A DNA stretch of 64,000 bases from Hyperoplus lanceolatus (GCA_026929865.2 CM049407.1:15020001-15084000); one strand, 5' to 3'. Shown: positions 48,867-62,150, counted from the stretch's first letter. Made by a program: numbers and translations. The notes: a model not told the origin generated them from the sequence alone.

Positions 48867-49598
48867 CTATTTGCAGACCCATGGGGGAGCGGAGCTCCAC
48901 CGGAAATACGCTACCTTCTTCTTCGTTTTGTTTTACTGGCGGTGATCACCCAGCTCTTCTTCTTCGTTTTTGTTTTACAGGCGGTGATCACCTAGCTCTT
49001 CTTCTTCGTTTTGTTTTACTGGCGGTGATCACCTAGCTCTTCTTCTTCGTTTTGTTTTACTGGGGGCGATCACCTAGCGGTGAATCACCTTCCCTCACTG
49101 AATGAAGTTGTAAACAATGTCAAACAATAACAAGACACAGTTTACACCGGCTATGGTGCTAGTAGACAGTAAAATAAGTCAGTTTGTTACCGGTCCCAAG
49201 TTGCCAGGACAGTGGTAAAAAGTAGATGTTGAGGTAGAAGATGAATGAAGCAACAAAGCTTTGTGTACATCTTCCGAAATCCGTCTCTTCAATTCACAAT
49301 TATCACAAGTAGGCCTATATAACATACAAATATAAACTCTTATAAATAAAACACAAAACGTGCAAACACATTAAAATACACAACTCATTTTATCAAAATT
49401 CACGTTAACTTTTTTTGTTATTGTTTGACGTTGTTTACAACTTCATTCAGTGAGGGAAGGTGATCCACCGCTAGGTGATCGCCCCCAGTAAAACAAAACG
49501 AAGAAGAAGAGCTGGGTGATCACCGCCAGTAAAACAAAACAAAGAAGAAGGTAGCGTATTTCCGGTGGAGCTGCGCTCCCCCATGGGTCTGCAAATAG
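48867..49598. mobile_element. foldback-type element, copy 2
   Basis: Ends CTATTTGCAGACCCATGGGG and CCCCATGGGTCTGCAAATAG with long inverted arms. The left arm has about four units of a roughly 43-bp repeat (CTTCTTCTTCGTTTTG plus GGCGGTGATCACCTAG), and the right arm has two inverse units. Internal segment matches copy 1 (28862-29839). Confidence 0.87.
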
Positions 49599-50769
49599 AA
49601 CCCTCTCTCTGATTCAGGCATAGTATTGTCTTTTGCCTGAACCTCTGACTCTTTCTCAGCTTACCTTAAGTTCTGGGAATTTCATGTCCAAACACTTCCA
49701 ACTGTGGGAGAACGCCAGTACCAGTCAGCAGTCAGTTAAAGTACAATAGCACTGTGTATGGTTTGATTCAAGGATGGCATTACTGATTTTAGATAAAAAA
49801 TTTGAACCAAACATCCATAGGTTCTGCCAATGGTAAACTTAGCTTCTTAGTACGAGCCACTACTACAGCTTAATATTTATTCAATTCCCTATCAAAGTTC
49901 CTACACTTTACACTCCTAACACACTCATTGCAGTTGAACGCGTGAATTTGTAACCTTTTAGTTGCAGGATGAGCTGCTTATCTGTGAGACTTGGCCTTGA
50001 CTTTTACAATAGTATCAGTGGATCTCTCAATGGACATACAAATCAAATGTTTCTGTCTGCCACAGCCAGGTCAACATCAAGAGAAGGCCCCTTCACTTTC
50101 TGTACTTTTTCATATGTAGCTATATTAGCTAAGATGTATTACTGAAAGATACAGCTATGACAGAATAATCCTTCACCCCTAGTTCCCCGACTTTACAACC
50201 TGTATAAAGGGATGCCTAAAGAGTTGAACGCTAAGTGGGTCTTTAACAAACTTCACTTAAAAGGCTCGTATCGGAGAGACGCTTAAAGAGTAAAGTCAGG
50301 AGAATTGAATTTTAAGATAGTGGCGCATTAGGGCGAGTAGAGCCACCAGGTTTTGGCAGTCATTTTGTTTCTGACTATACATATTTCAGTGGGATTTGGC
50401 TGAGCCTCAAAAGAAGCGAGAAAAGTGGGCGTTATACTATGCTGAAGTGAGGTAGTGCCTGTGTAACCAAGCACCACCTGCACAAACACAGCCTTCAGGC
50501 CAAATTAACAGTGACTTCTCAATAAGCGATCGCATAGATTCTGGAGGTCAAACTGTCAACAGGAGAAATGCCATGAAATTGAATATTATCAGGCTTCAAT
50601 GCTGTGATAATGTGCACGGCTGAGGCTTTAATGTTGGGGAGACAGGTATGCCTGGCATGAAAGCTACTGACACACACACATTCTTCACAAGAGTTATCTA
50701 TTTGATCAACCCAGCTGTGTCAAGGAGACACCACTGTGTGAACTTTGAACCTCAAACAGTCCCCCTTCG

Positions 50770-50836
<67 letters not shown>

Positions 50837-51587
50837 TGTGTGTGTGTATGCTCATCTGCTGTGTTATGATGGGCTACTTAACTCCCACCCACATGTCGAT
50901 GAACATAAGCGTCATGGATCAGTTTCAGCTAAAATAAAGCTGATCTTGGAGTCTTAAAATTGAATCCGAGCATTGATTTAAGCTGATTACCTTTATAGTT
51001 TTCATTCAGAATCTTCAGTATTTGGGTCAAGTAGCTCATGAAAAATGAGGTGGGCTGAATTTACAAGGATAAGTCAGTTCTTTAAATGTGTCCGTTGCAT
51101 ATTTAATTATGAATATGTTTTAAATATAAGTGTCAGCTTAAACTCAGCTTTGGGCAGATACCCAATACGAAAGCAGTCAGACATGATCGGGGCCAAAATA
51201 AATTGAGCAGGACATCCCTAAAAGAAATAGGCCCATCTAAGAGCAACAGGAGTCTGGTCCGGAAAGTATGGATATGATTTCTTGTCCATTCCATGCAAGT
51301 CTCTGCTTTGGTCACAAGAATGGTCGGTACATTTGTATCTAAAGCCTATGCTACAACATGCCTTTAAAAGAAAGATTAAACGCCTTTGATTTTAGGTCAA
51401 ATGGAATGCAGTAAGATTCATGCATTCCCTTGTGTGCATGAAGTCTGATTATACATGAATATACAGTATCCACGTCTGTGTGCGTGCGTGTGCGTGCGTG
51501 CGTGCGTGCGTGTGTGCAGGAGTCACATTCCAACAGCTGGCATGCCCGGGCCCCTGCTCAGAATGTGAGGAATCCTAGGAGCTCCAT

Positions 51588-51629
<42 letters not shown>

Positions 51630-53535
51630 AAGTCCATGATTTTTTATTTGTAAGCTGAATAAAAGTGTGGAAAGAATATGCCCATGTTGTTATTGTAGGT
51701 CGTGGATTTGAAGAGACTTCCATTTCTTAGACATGAGTTGCATTCAGGCAGCCGATCACTCTTCATTGGGGAGGAACATCTCATTTACATATATAGAAAA
51801 TGAAGATTATTTGCCATTTAGACCGACCAACTGGATCTTAATTTAGAAATGTGTATCACTTTGCAATTTAATCTTGTGAGAAACATTCACGTTGGCACAT
51901 GTAACTATTTAACCTAATGAGAATTGTGAGAAATCGTGACAAACATTCATCCATGACATTTCCGTTCTTTCTTTTGAGCAAAAAAGACTGTTACAATGGT
52001 AACATGAGCAGACCTCTGTCAGATATTATCGCCATCTTCGAGTTCAGCTTTCCAGCATTTAGAGGTTAAACACAGAAAACATACAGGGGACGTTTGGTGC
52101 AGGAGAAAATTTGTGAAAATCGTATTAATTTTACTTACAAACACATACGTTTTTATTTGCTGAAACTATTTGGCCCTTGACTGTAATGGAGTAAGCAGAC
52201 AGGAATAGCCCAGCAGTCACTCTTTGCTATATTTTTCCTCCTTTGAGATTAGACTGTAATTGTCTATTAATGTGAACCAGGCCATCCGGTGCCTGCTAGC
52301 TCTCCTGTGAGCTGCAGCTTTTTTGCATGATACTGTACCTTATACACTTTATGCTCCTTATCCCTCATTCTCATTTTCTCCCCACCTCCTCCACCTCTCT
52401 TCTCCTCCATCCCTCACCCGCGTGTCCTGTGGCACTTCTGCAGTTCGTCCAGGGAATAACACTATGACCCTAATTATCCACTTCCTCTTACTATTACTCA
52501 CCTAACCGCAGCATCATCACAATGCTGGACATTGTAATTTTTGCTTCGATATACATGTGTGAGGACAGAGGAAGAGAATTGGTTTTCCCCCATTTTTCTC
52601 TTATTATTAAAAACATTAGTTAAGCTCTCTGAAAGATCTGTCAATAATTTTAACCATAGCAGTAGGTTTATGAGTCGTGGCACCTAAAATTAATGTTAAC
52701 CATTAATGTAATTGCCATTCAATTAATTTAACTGGGCAGGAGTCACATACACGAGTCAATTGCATGTTGCATTATGGGAAAGCATAGTCCACCACACTCC
52801 AAAATCACCTGCAAATAGTATGCATGCAGCACAACTCAATGCCAAAGCCCTGTTATTGTTCCTGGCTATTGACGGCCTTATTGGATGAGAGAGGCTTGAA
52901 GCATGCTTACTCAGCACTTATAGAATAATATAGAATAGACAGAAAACCGTGATCAGGAAACATTACATCACTGCCCTTTGTCTTATTTTACTCAAGTATA
53001 CCTCCTTCCACTGAATCTTCATTGTCCATCGGTTACTAGTTTTCCTCCCTCCCTCCCTCCCTCCCTCTATCTATCTCTCTCTCCCCCTTCCTCTAAGAGG
53101 ATTGGCTGCTTGCATCTAGCAACATCTGTGTATCACTGTCCTGAGAGAGCAAAACAGAGAGGGGATGGGGGGTGTTAGCCAGCAAGATAGCAACATAGAG
53201 TGCAGGCAAGGCTGATTGCCGTTCTCTTTTCCTATCTGTTTTACACGAACACACACACACACACACACAGGCGCGCGCTCTTCTGCACGCACACACGCGC
53301 ACACACACACACACACAAACACACACACTCAGCAAACACAGACTCAGTAGCAGACAGCCGCAACATCCGCATCGCTGGCTGCCCACCCGCATCCCTGCCT
53401 CCTTTTCGCAGTCTTTCTCTCTCGGAGCACACTCGTCCTCCTCTCACTCACTCGCTCCGTCTGTAACTCCTCATCCTGCCTTCCTGTCCTGTCCCCTCCG
53501 TTGTCTGTCACCGTGGCGACATAGCCTCTGCAGCC
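49599..53535. other. fry intron region, no recognised exon
   Basis: Holds (TG)n at 50772-50847, a GTGC/GTGT tract at 51477-51517, (TG)n at 51591-51627, a CCCT tract at 53043-53066 and CA-rich 5' flank at 53249-53330 just before exon 1b. Confidence 0.5.
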
Positions 53536-53608
53536 ATGGCGAGCAGCCAGCAGGATTCAGGCTTCTTTGACATCAGCCTCAAGTCTCTGCTCAAGTCCTT
53601 AGGAGGCA
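53536..53608 (+). CDS. fry: fry canonical-type first coding exon 1b
   Basis: ATG at 53536 in a strong context (GCAGCCATGG) begins MASSQQDSGFFDISLKSLLK then SLGG and one base before GTGAGT (phase 1). Joined to 59310 it reads ...GG-T-SPVG, aligning with the start of human FRY, which also begins MA-S-QQDSGFF. This is the best-supported start of the standard Furry protein. The 5' flank is CT- and CA-rich. Confidence 0.9.
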
Positions 53609-53757
53609 GTGAGTACAGCTAACGCGTCGCTGTGTTGTTGTTGCTAGTATGTCAAACAAGAGTTGTAGCAGGTCTGCCTTCGTAACAGATCGGCTCAACG
53701 TCAGTAGATCCTGCAGTGTACCGACTATGCTTCATTTGTTTGTGTACCTGAGTGAGT

Positions 53758-53759
<2 letters not shown>

Positions 53760-53814
<55 letters not shown>

Positions 53815-53820
53815 TGTGTG
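53760..53820 (+). repeat. (TG)n microsatellite after exon 1b
   Basis: Long GT run about 150 bp downstream of the exon 1b donor. Confidence 0.95.
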
Positions 53821-54591
53821 GTAGGGGTGGATAAATAATCAGGCAGCATGCAGCATGATCCACACTGTCAATATTTGGCAATGCTATGTAATGGAATAAT
53901 GGAAAACAAGGGGAGGGAGGACAAGGGGAGAGAGAGAGAGACCTGGGGGTTAGTTGAGGGTAAATGTAGCTTCTCAGCACTTTCCTACATGAATTATATA
54001 GGAGATTACTCAGCAAAACAGAAAGAAAATCTTTGAAATTGTTATGAACTAAAAGAGTTTTGTTGAACACGTCAGTCAAGCTCAACCTGACTTTGCCATT
54101 ACATATAAAACGGTTGTATGTTTACATGTGGTTTTATTCAGTCAACCTGACATCATGTGTTGTTTGCGGTCAGAAATACTTGAATCTCTTCATCCATTCG
54201 TCTTCAGTGTTTACCAAACAGAAGATAAAGCTACTGTAAGTCCAGTGACTGATGATGAAAGCCCTGCAGCAGCATCCTGGTGATTGTGTACATACTGTAC
54301 TTCCCACCACTTTCAGCAATGGGCTCATCAACCTGAGACAGCAAGCGGATACAACTGCTGTCGTATTTCAAAGTGGGACATAGGCATCACCATGCAGCCT
54401 GCAGTTTACCTTTACTGTAACGTACAAAGAGGAGCCAGCAGGCTCTCCTGTTTTCATATGGTGACTCAACACGGCCTCTGTTAGCTCTTATTCTGTGCAT
54501 TTACTCATATACTGTATGTGTGGGTACTTTTCTGTGTGCATTATATACAAGCCTCTGCTAAATGCTCTTTGTGTTGTTCCTTTCCTTTTAA

Positions 54592-54680
54592 CCCTCCTGT
54601 TATGTTCATTTGTCAGGAACTATTTTTCCTAGATCTTCATTTTGAAACGGGTCAATTTGACCCGGAACATAACAGGAAGG
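54592..54680. mobile_element. tiny piggyBac-like MITE (89 bp)
   Basis: Flanked by TTAA at 54588-54591 and 54681-54684. Inverted ends CCCTCCTGTTATGTTC and GAACATAACAGGAAGG. Contains GGGTCAATTTGACCC, the same core palindrome type as the 4221-5002 element. Confidence 0.8.
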
Positions 54681-56524
54681 TTAAACACGGTAAAAACATT
54701 GTGCATGATTGTGTGTGTATGTGCAGTTAGAAGGGTAGCTGTGTGAAGCTCATTTGTTAGGTGTGTGTCGAAGGTTACTGTCAGCAGGTGTAATAATGGT
54801 GTGAAGGTTAGGGAGAAAAGAGGAATTGCAAGGGATGTGTTGATGGTTCCCTCTCAGCCATTTATGTGATGTAATGAAACACGCACCATGGTGATATTGT
54901 GTGTGTGTGTGTTTCCTCGTTTTAAGCTCTGGCGTCTCTATAAGCAGTTGGACCAAATGGAGTCATTTGTCTGCTCCAAGGTCACGACAATGATGCTCGT
55001 CAGAAGGCTAGCAAGCCAAGAAACCACCTTTATAAGTCCAAGTTAGGTTTTAGCTTTCAAGCACAAGTGACTTTATCAAGTGAAATCACTAGATGAATAG
55101 CTGACCTCATCTAGTTGAACTTCTATATCGTGCCAGCATTGTGTAGGCCTGCTCAACTATGTCTACACACACAGTTAAAACAAGCTAACTCAGATTCAAC
55201 AAGAGGCTTTTCGTCATCAATGTTCACGTTTTAAGCTTGATCTTGAATCTGAATGTTAACAAAAGGGTTGCCCCACTATCAAAATGGAAACACATATGGT
55301 CACCTGCCAGCTAAATATAAGTAATCATAATGTGATGATGCTCTGAAGTAAGCAAATGAGGAGAGGAGGCCTAGAATTACAGTTGCTGAGAAACCCCTAT
55401 TTAGTTTTGTTCAACTTTATCTCAAACTCTCCATTTGTATGTGTAAATATGCCTGTGAGTCCTCGTACAGATTTACCTATGTTGCCCCCGACGCTTTCAG
55501 ACCTTGCTGAAGCAGTCAGTTAGATTAAATGCAGAAGTAACAGAATTGAAATGCCAAAACACGTTAATCACTGGCGATGGGAGTTTGCCAGCTGCCTCCT
55601 CTGACATCATGCAGGTTTGGTTGTGCTAGGTCTTGTTGAGGGTGGATGGCCCATGTTTGTTTGTGGTAATCTTCTGTGCTTTTAAAAGTGACTCAACGCA
55701 ATCCACATCACATAGACACTGTCAGCAAAATGTACCAACAGCACCAGATTGATGAATCTGTTAACCATTTGAGAAAACTTGTTGCGATGCTTACTGACCC
55801 CAAGTTGACAACTTGTCCTTGATGTTAACCTTCTATACCGCCTATTAAATGCATAAGAGCCTTCTTAAATTTGTCGGTGTGTGCAGACCTCTCCGTCACA
55901 ATGAAAATAAATCATGATTAATGTCTCTCTACTATACCTGCAACTAACGGGTAATTTACATTGTCCAATAATCTGCTAATTGTTTCCTCAATCCAAGAGT
56001 TTTGTCTGTAAAATGTCAGAAAAATTAATTGGAAAAAAAGGTGGTTAAAATTTCCCCTAGTCCGAATGCCTTTAGACCGTTGACAACGGTACAACACCCA
56101 AAGATAGTCAGTTTACTATCATGTGTGACAAAGACAAGCCTCCAATCATTTTGTTGGAACAAATCACTAAACCATTTAATATCAAGTAAAATATACACTT
56201 TCTGTCGATTGGCTAATGGCTTTATCGACTCTCTACTTACTCCTCATTTCCTCTCCTCTGTCTAACTCTGCCTTTTAACTCTTGACGCATTATCTTTCGT
56301 CATTGTTTTTTGTTTTTTCTTCTGTCTTTCTGTGTCCTAGTCCTCCTCACACAGTATGTTAAATAAATCTTTTAGGACATGTGTGACCAGACGAGACATT
56401 TCTGCTGACTCATCTCTTAAAATGCTGAGTCAACCAAATGTTTACAAGGGTCCTGGGAGGTGCTCTACAGTGTGCTCTATATCGACGGCTCCATCCGACA
56501 CCCTGACGTCTTCCTACTCTCATA

Positions 56525-56566
56525 TTTTTACACACACACCGACACACACACACACACACACACACC

Positions 56567-56598
<32 letters not shown>
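56525..56598 (+). repeat. (AC)n with CGAC interruptions
   Basis: ACAC arrays broken twice by ACCGAC, upstream of exon 1c. Confidence 0.9.
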
Positions 56599-56601
<3 letters not shown>

Positions 56602-56874
56602 TTATGTCACCGAGAAGCTGTGGCGTATAATCTCTGCTTAAGAGTCAACCTTCTATTCACTCAAGTAGATCAGAACCAATTTGCTTTGTAGTTTAACCAC
56701 ATTACTGCGTGTTTTTTTCCTGATTTGTCAACGTCTGCCTCGGAAAAACGCGTATACATGAGCGCATGTGTTTTGCGTCTGTGTGAGTGCGTGGGTGTTT
56801 GCATGCCTGTGCATTTGTGTATGAGTAGGGGTCAGTGGGAGTGGTGGGTATGTAAGAGAGTGACCTCCAGTGGT

Positions 56875-56884
56875 CTAAATATAG
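56875..56884 (+). promoter_or_regulatory. MEF2-consensus / TATA-like site upstream of fry exon 1c
   Basis: CTAAATATAG fits the MEF2 consensus YTAWWWWTAR exactly, is followed by a GC/CT-rich block (56885-56920), and lies 0.94 kb before the exon 1c ATG. Possible muscle- or neuron-biased promoter for isoform 1c. Sequence match only. Confidence 0.35.
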
Positions 56885-57820
56885 CGCCTCCCTCCTCCCC
56901 TCGCCTCTCTCGGGGCAGTGTTGAAATTCCTACCCAACTCTTCTGGTCAGATCTCCACAAGGAGCAGACTTTTACTTAACCGCTTCTGACAACTAAAAGA
57001 CAACCACGAGAAAAAAAACACCACTGACAGAAAGCCCTTAAGTTCAATACAAACTTTTAAATGCGAGGATTCCAAGGTCACGGGAGTTGCTGTATACAAG
57101 AGAAGTGATGGCAGGCCTGCAGAGAAACTGATACTTGGTCTTGTAGGCTCATATATAGCTCTCAAGCATGGGGCCCTACACAGCGTCTGAGCTACACAAA
57201 ACTCTGCTGGAGCGCTGCAACGGAATATTTCTCGACCCCTGTTGGTAGAGTCCGCTCAAGACGGATTCTGTTTTTTTTTTCAGGAGACACTTTTGACACC
57301 ATCTCTTTCTCTGCGATTGCGACACTTCGCCGGTTTCCGAGGCGTCAAGTCGTCTTGACTCGGACAAGATTTTACTCCCAGCAATGACTCCCCCGGTCTG
57401 TGGATACAACATGTATGCCTGTCTCATTTGGATTGAATGTGGGATACAGCTGTCATGAGAGTTTCTCTCTTGCACCTCGTCTTTCCCTTTACCCACCATT
57501 CATTTTCACAAGGATGGAGCTTCACACTTTTAGCTTTGGTTAAAAAACCTTGCCCAGTGCCTATCCCAGACATTACTCTGATGTCTGAGGTTACTGTCAT
57601 GGTGGAATTTCTGGATATTAAAAACAAACTTATGTGCCGCTAATCCAACCGCCAAGGAATTACTTTTATTCTACACCCTTTGGAGCTGTATTTTTCCACA
57701 TTTTAGACTACTCCCCTCCGGACAGTGGAAAGAGTCCCATTCCTTCGCCATTCCTCAGTTTCTGTTTTTTTCCACATTTTACCAGCGTACCTTCATCTCT
57801 CTGTGTAGCTGTCTGAAACC

Positions 57821-57878
57821 ATGGAAGTGCCAGCTAGATGGAGCAGGGCTAGTGTCATCAGCTTCATCAAGGGCCTTG
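57821..57878 (+). CDS. fry: candidate fry alternative first coding exon 1c
   Basis: ATG at 57821 in a strong context (GAAACCATGG) encodes MEVPARWSRASVISFIKGL plus one base before GTAAGG: phase 1, compatible with exon 59310. Nineteen residues with an amphipathic look, as in exon 1b (SLKSLLKSLG versus VISFIKGLG), which suggests an analogous N-terminal helix. Closest of the three starts to the shared exons (1.4 kb). Confidence 0.68.
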
Positions 57879-58271
57879 GTAAGGGTGCCAGGGGTTGTGT
57901 GTTCATGTCCACCATAGTTTGCGAGCAGTTAAGTGCTCAGGTTTCACTCAAACAGGGTGCCCATCTGTCTATGAGGCCTCGGAAAACACTGTCCTGTGTG
58001 AATCAGTATTTACAAACCACCTCTCTCCAGTGAGGTCAGGTCGAATGGTCATGAAAGGGTCAGTTAGACCTGACAGGTATGTTAGCTCACATACACTAGC
58101 CACTTCTGGGAAATGCTATGGTTGAATTATCGCTTTGTTTCACCTTGTGGGTAAACAATAGTATTTTATGCTTCTTGTTCTTCTCAACATGTTCAGGGAG
58201 CCAAATCCTGCAAATTTGCTCCAGTCACACACATCCTCCTTTACTATTGCAGCCGTTTGATAATACTCAAC

Positions 58272-58613
58272 TTTAAAGGTGGAGTCAGCGATTTTGGAGA
58301 ACGCTTGTGGTCAAAATCAGTGAATATCTCCTCACGATACGCTACCTGTACATACTCTGTGTGCACTGGAAAAACAAAACAAGCGTAGTTGCACAGCCTA
58401 GTAAACGGGCATGTTGCTAGCTACAGTGGGCCCCCTTTATTTGCATACCCTTAATTTATATCCCTGTTTAAAGAGCCGAGGCTGTGCATTGACTATTAAC
58501 ACTAGTTTTTTTTCTCAGTGCAGTACAGACTGCGCTGAATTTGAAAACGGATTTTGACAAAAAGTGATTTTGACAACAAGTGTTCTCCGTAATCGCTGGC
58601 TCCACCTTTTTAA
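58272..58613. mobile_element. MITE copy 2 (GGTGGAGTCAGCG ends)
   Basis: Left AAAGGTGGAGTCAGCGATTT and right AATCGCTGGCTCCACCTTTT form long inverted repeats. Same family as 21211-21542. Lies in the intron between exons 1c and 2. Confidence 0.78.
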
Positions 58614-59031
58614 GTGTGTGTTTTGGCATTTCTTTGGTTAACTGTATTGGGTGACCTATGATTCATTGTCGGTTAAAATAGTCCACAGTGCTACATGCTG
58701 TAACATAATCCAATCCCCCTCCCCCAGAGTCAGTATAGTATTTGTATTTCTGATTTTGATTCTGATGCAAGTTTTCAAATAGTTCTTCTCATAGTGCATA
58801 GTCACTTACATTGTGGAAATGTGCTGCTCCTTAGAGTGAAGACTTTGATCTATTTTAAGGGCATGTCAATATTCCTTGAGACACATGACAGGAAATGCCA
58901 TCTCCCTCCTTATTTCTGTCTGTCCGTCTGTTATCTATCACTCAAACACCTCCTGGACTCATCCCACTCCCCGTCTTATCTTTTTCTGTCTGTTTATCAT
59001 GACATTTAGCAAGAATTATAGAATTATAAAG

Positions 59032-59032
<1 letters not shown>

Positions 59033-59130
<98 letters not shown>

Positions 59131-59150
59131 TGTGTGTGTGTGTTGTTGTA
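59033..59150 (+). repeat. (TG)45 microsatellite with GCGC interruption
   Basis: Pure TG 59033-59122, then GCGCGCATG and more TG. Confidence 0.95.
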
Positions 59151-59284
59151 TGTGTGTCTGGACAGTGTACCCTGTAAACTTGAACTCACACCCAACATGA
59201 ATTAGTCAATGTCATGAATGTTCAATGGTGCCCAATGTTCCCCAAGTAGAAGTCAGACTTTGACCTTTGCTATCGCCTGACTAA

Positions 59285-59596
<312 letters not shown>

Positions 59597-59658
59597 TAGA
59601 AAGCTTTTTTTTTTTGCTTTGGTCAAATATTTATCTTGTGTATATTCTTATCTCACAG

Positions 59659-59710
59659 GAGAAGCCACTTAACAAATCTCTGCAGAGAGGAGAGGACCCG
59701 CAGTTTGACC

Positions 59711-59712
<2 letters not shown>
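59659..59712 (+). CDS. fry: fry exon 3 (18 codons)
   Basis: 54-nt phase-0 exon encoding EKPLNKSLQRGEDPQFDQ, a near-invariant Furry segment. The donor is the first unit of a (GT)16 microsatellite (59713-59744): CAG|GTGTGT. Confidence 0.95.

Positions 59713-59744
<32 letters not shown>
59713..59744 (+). repeat. (GT)16 microsatellite forming the fry exon 3 splice donor
   Basis: Sixteen GT units begin exactly at the intron's first base. Confidence 0.97.
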
Positions 59745-59746
<2 letters not shown>

Positions 59747-59750
59747 CTGA

Positions 59751-59999
<249 letters not shown>

Positions 60000-60014
60000 T
60001 GAGAGAGGACGCAA

Positions 60015-60017
<3 letters not shown>

Positions 60018-60052
<35 letters not shown>
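60018..60052 (+). repeat. (AC)n microsatellite just after fry exon 4
   Basis: CA run starting about 20 bases into the intron. Confidence 0.95.
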
Positions 60053-60053
<1 letters not shown>

Positions 60054-60230
60054 TCTGCTGCTCCTCACAACTGAGAAGTTGGAACAGATTTGGATGATGT
60101 CACATTAATTAAACAACAAAATGCATTGACTAACACTTTTTGCAGAAACATGCTGATTGGGAGCTGCTACGTAAACCACCGTCTAATTTGGGAAGGATTT
60201 TTTTGATGTTGACAATGAAAGGAACAATTA

Positions 60231-61715
60231 CAGTTTTTGCCTAATGCTTACACACTAATAGTGGTTGCTAGGCCCAAAGCATCACAACCTCTAACTTTGG
60301 TGACCATGCCCTAAACACAAGCACCAACCCTACAAACACAATAAGTGCTTTGCACTGTGTTTGAAATTCTCCAACACACTTTTTGCAAAACACTACACAC
60401 AGTGTTTTACATAAGACACATTGGTCAAAAAGGAAATCACCTGCAATCCTTTGGAAAACACATCTATTTAAAATACAAAACACAACTAAAATTGGAAAAG
60501 CACACAGATTCACACACATGAAAAATAAAAAGTAAAGCAATATAATACCAATCAGTGTGAGCCTTAGCATTACACATAGACCTCAGGTGAGCTCAGCTCC
60601 TTTGTGAGACAGTAAGAGTCAGGGGAAGAGGACAAAAGAGAGCGGCAGGAGGACGATGACAAAGGAGACAACAGACGGAGACAGGGTCACTATAGTGGAC
60701 CATGTTATACATCATGGCCTAACAATATAGGAGGCTGGTCTGAGATTCCAGCCCAACAACACAATAGCTCCATAATTAGGACATTTAGACTGGATATCAG
60801 GAATATTTTTGCTGTTGCTTCTGAAAGGATGACATTGCATGTGATGTCGATGACGCGATGTAGCCAGACACAAACGGGAGGCGGTATCCAAAGGATTCAT
60901 AATCCACTCGCCCCATTCCTTACAACACATCTTTTTTTTACTGTAATTGTTTCAGAGTTCATAGTGACACACTGAATTGCTTGTTGAACTGCGATCCTAC
61001 CTATTCGTTGTGTTTTTTTCTTTTGTTGGCCAAAACCATGAAATTGCAATATAAACTTGTTTTCTTTTCTAATTGAAAATATAGTCGATCAATCTTTCCA
61101 AAAAATTCTGCAAAAGGTTGGATACGGCACGCAAGGCGATATTTTCCCCCGTTGCTTGGCAAGGGAGGACATTGCCTGTGACGTGGATGAGGTGATGTGG
61201 CCAGATGCCAACAGGAGACAGGATTCATAGCCTAAATGTCTTCCAATCATTCCCTTAGAACACTATGTTTTGTTGAATATTCTAGTCGTACCATTTCTTT
61301 TTTTACTTTTGCAAAAACCTGAAATGGCAAAATAAAATAAAAAATCTGAAGCATTTACATTGTGTTTTCATGTATCTAGATGAACTGTAGTGGATCAATC
61401 TTTCACAAAAAAAATCTGTATGAGACTTTTAAAGTCAAAAACCATCCAAAGTACTGAATACAGCTGTGTTTTGCATAAAGCAAATATGTGTGTTGTTGCT
61501 GCTAGGAAAGAGTAATTCAAAGGTGCATGTGTGTATTGTTTTGATGCTAAAAACAGTTTTGAAATGGGATTGTTAGGTTTTGTTTCAAGAGTTTCATTTT
61601 GCCGTATAAGTTAGAAGTTTATCTCCATGTGCTTTGTCCTATTCGGCCTGTGTGTTAAGTTTTGACACAGTGGGCCACAGTCTGCAACATGTGTGTAAGC
61701 ATTTGGCAAAAACTG
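60231..61715 (+). mobile_element. Tc1/mariner-like element with dead transposase
   Basis: Ends CAGTTTTTGCCTAATGCTTA and TAAGCATTTGGCAAAAACTG, flanked by TA (60229-60230; 61716-61717). Near 60690-60730 a broken frame reads TIVDHVIHHGLT.. EAGL, like the helix-turn-helix of fish mariner-type transposases. A C-terminal motif (VDEVMWPDANRRQDS-like) appears twice, near 60840-60890 and 61160-61225, in degenerate form. No full catalytic domain. Confidence 0.78.
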
Positions 61716-61717
61716 TA

Positions 61718-62150
61718 AAAAGAACCTGATATCCCACTTTTATAGACGGCTTCAAGATAATGTAATTGGAAACACTTGGGATAAGAAACAGAAATGGGAA
61801 TTGGAAATGAATATTTGTACCACAGATGAGATGTGGGAAAATTCCCTCCTCAATGGTCATAAATGAACCAGCAGCTCTACCTGGAGGGAATTTGAGTGGA
61901 AAACTAAAATAAGAATTTTTATGTTAGCGAGATACAGCAACACCTCAGAACTATGCTGGAGAGAATGCGGGAAGATTGGAGACCATACTCACATTTTCTG
62001 GGATTGCCCCAAACTTGATCAGTACTGGAGAGACATTAAGTTCGAGATCAAACTAATTATGGGGGTAGACCTGCCACTAGAGCCAGACATTTTTATATTG
62101 GGAAAGATAAAAATGTCTGGCTCTAGTGTCTATGGTACACACAGTTACAT
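61718..62150 (+). mobile_element. L1-clade LINE ORF2 C-terminal fragment
   Basis: Frame with one stop gives MWENSLLNG..., REFEWKTKIRIF and then CWRECGKIGDHTHIFWDCPK with LDQYWRDIKFEI, the Cys-rich C-terminal motif (CWRCG...HIWWDCP...FW) of L1 ORF2. 5'-truncated. It abuts the Tc1-like element and ends about 160 bp before fry exon 5. A perfect 22-bp hairpin lies at 62075-62128. Confidence 0.82.
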
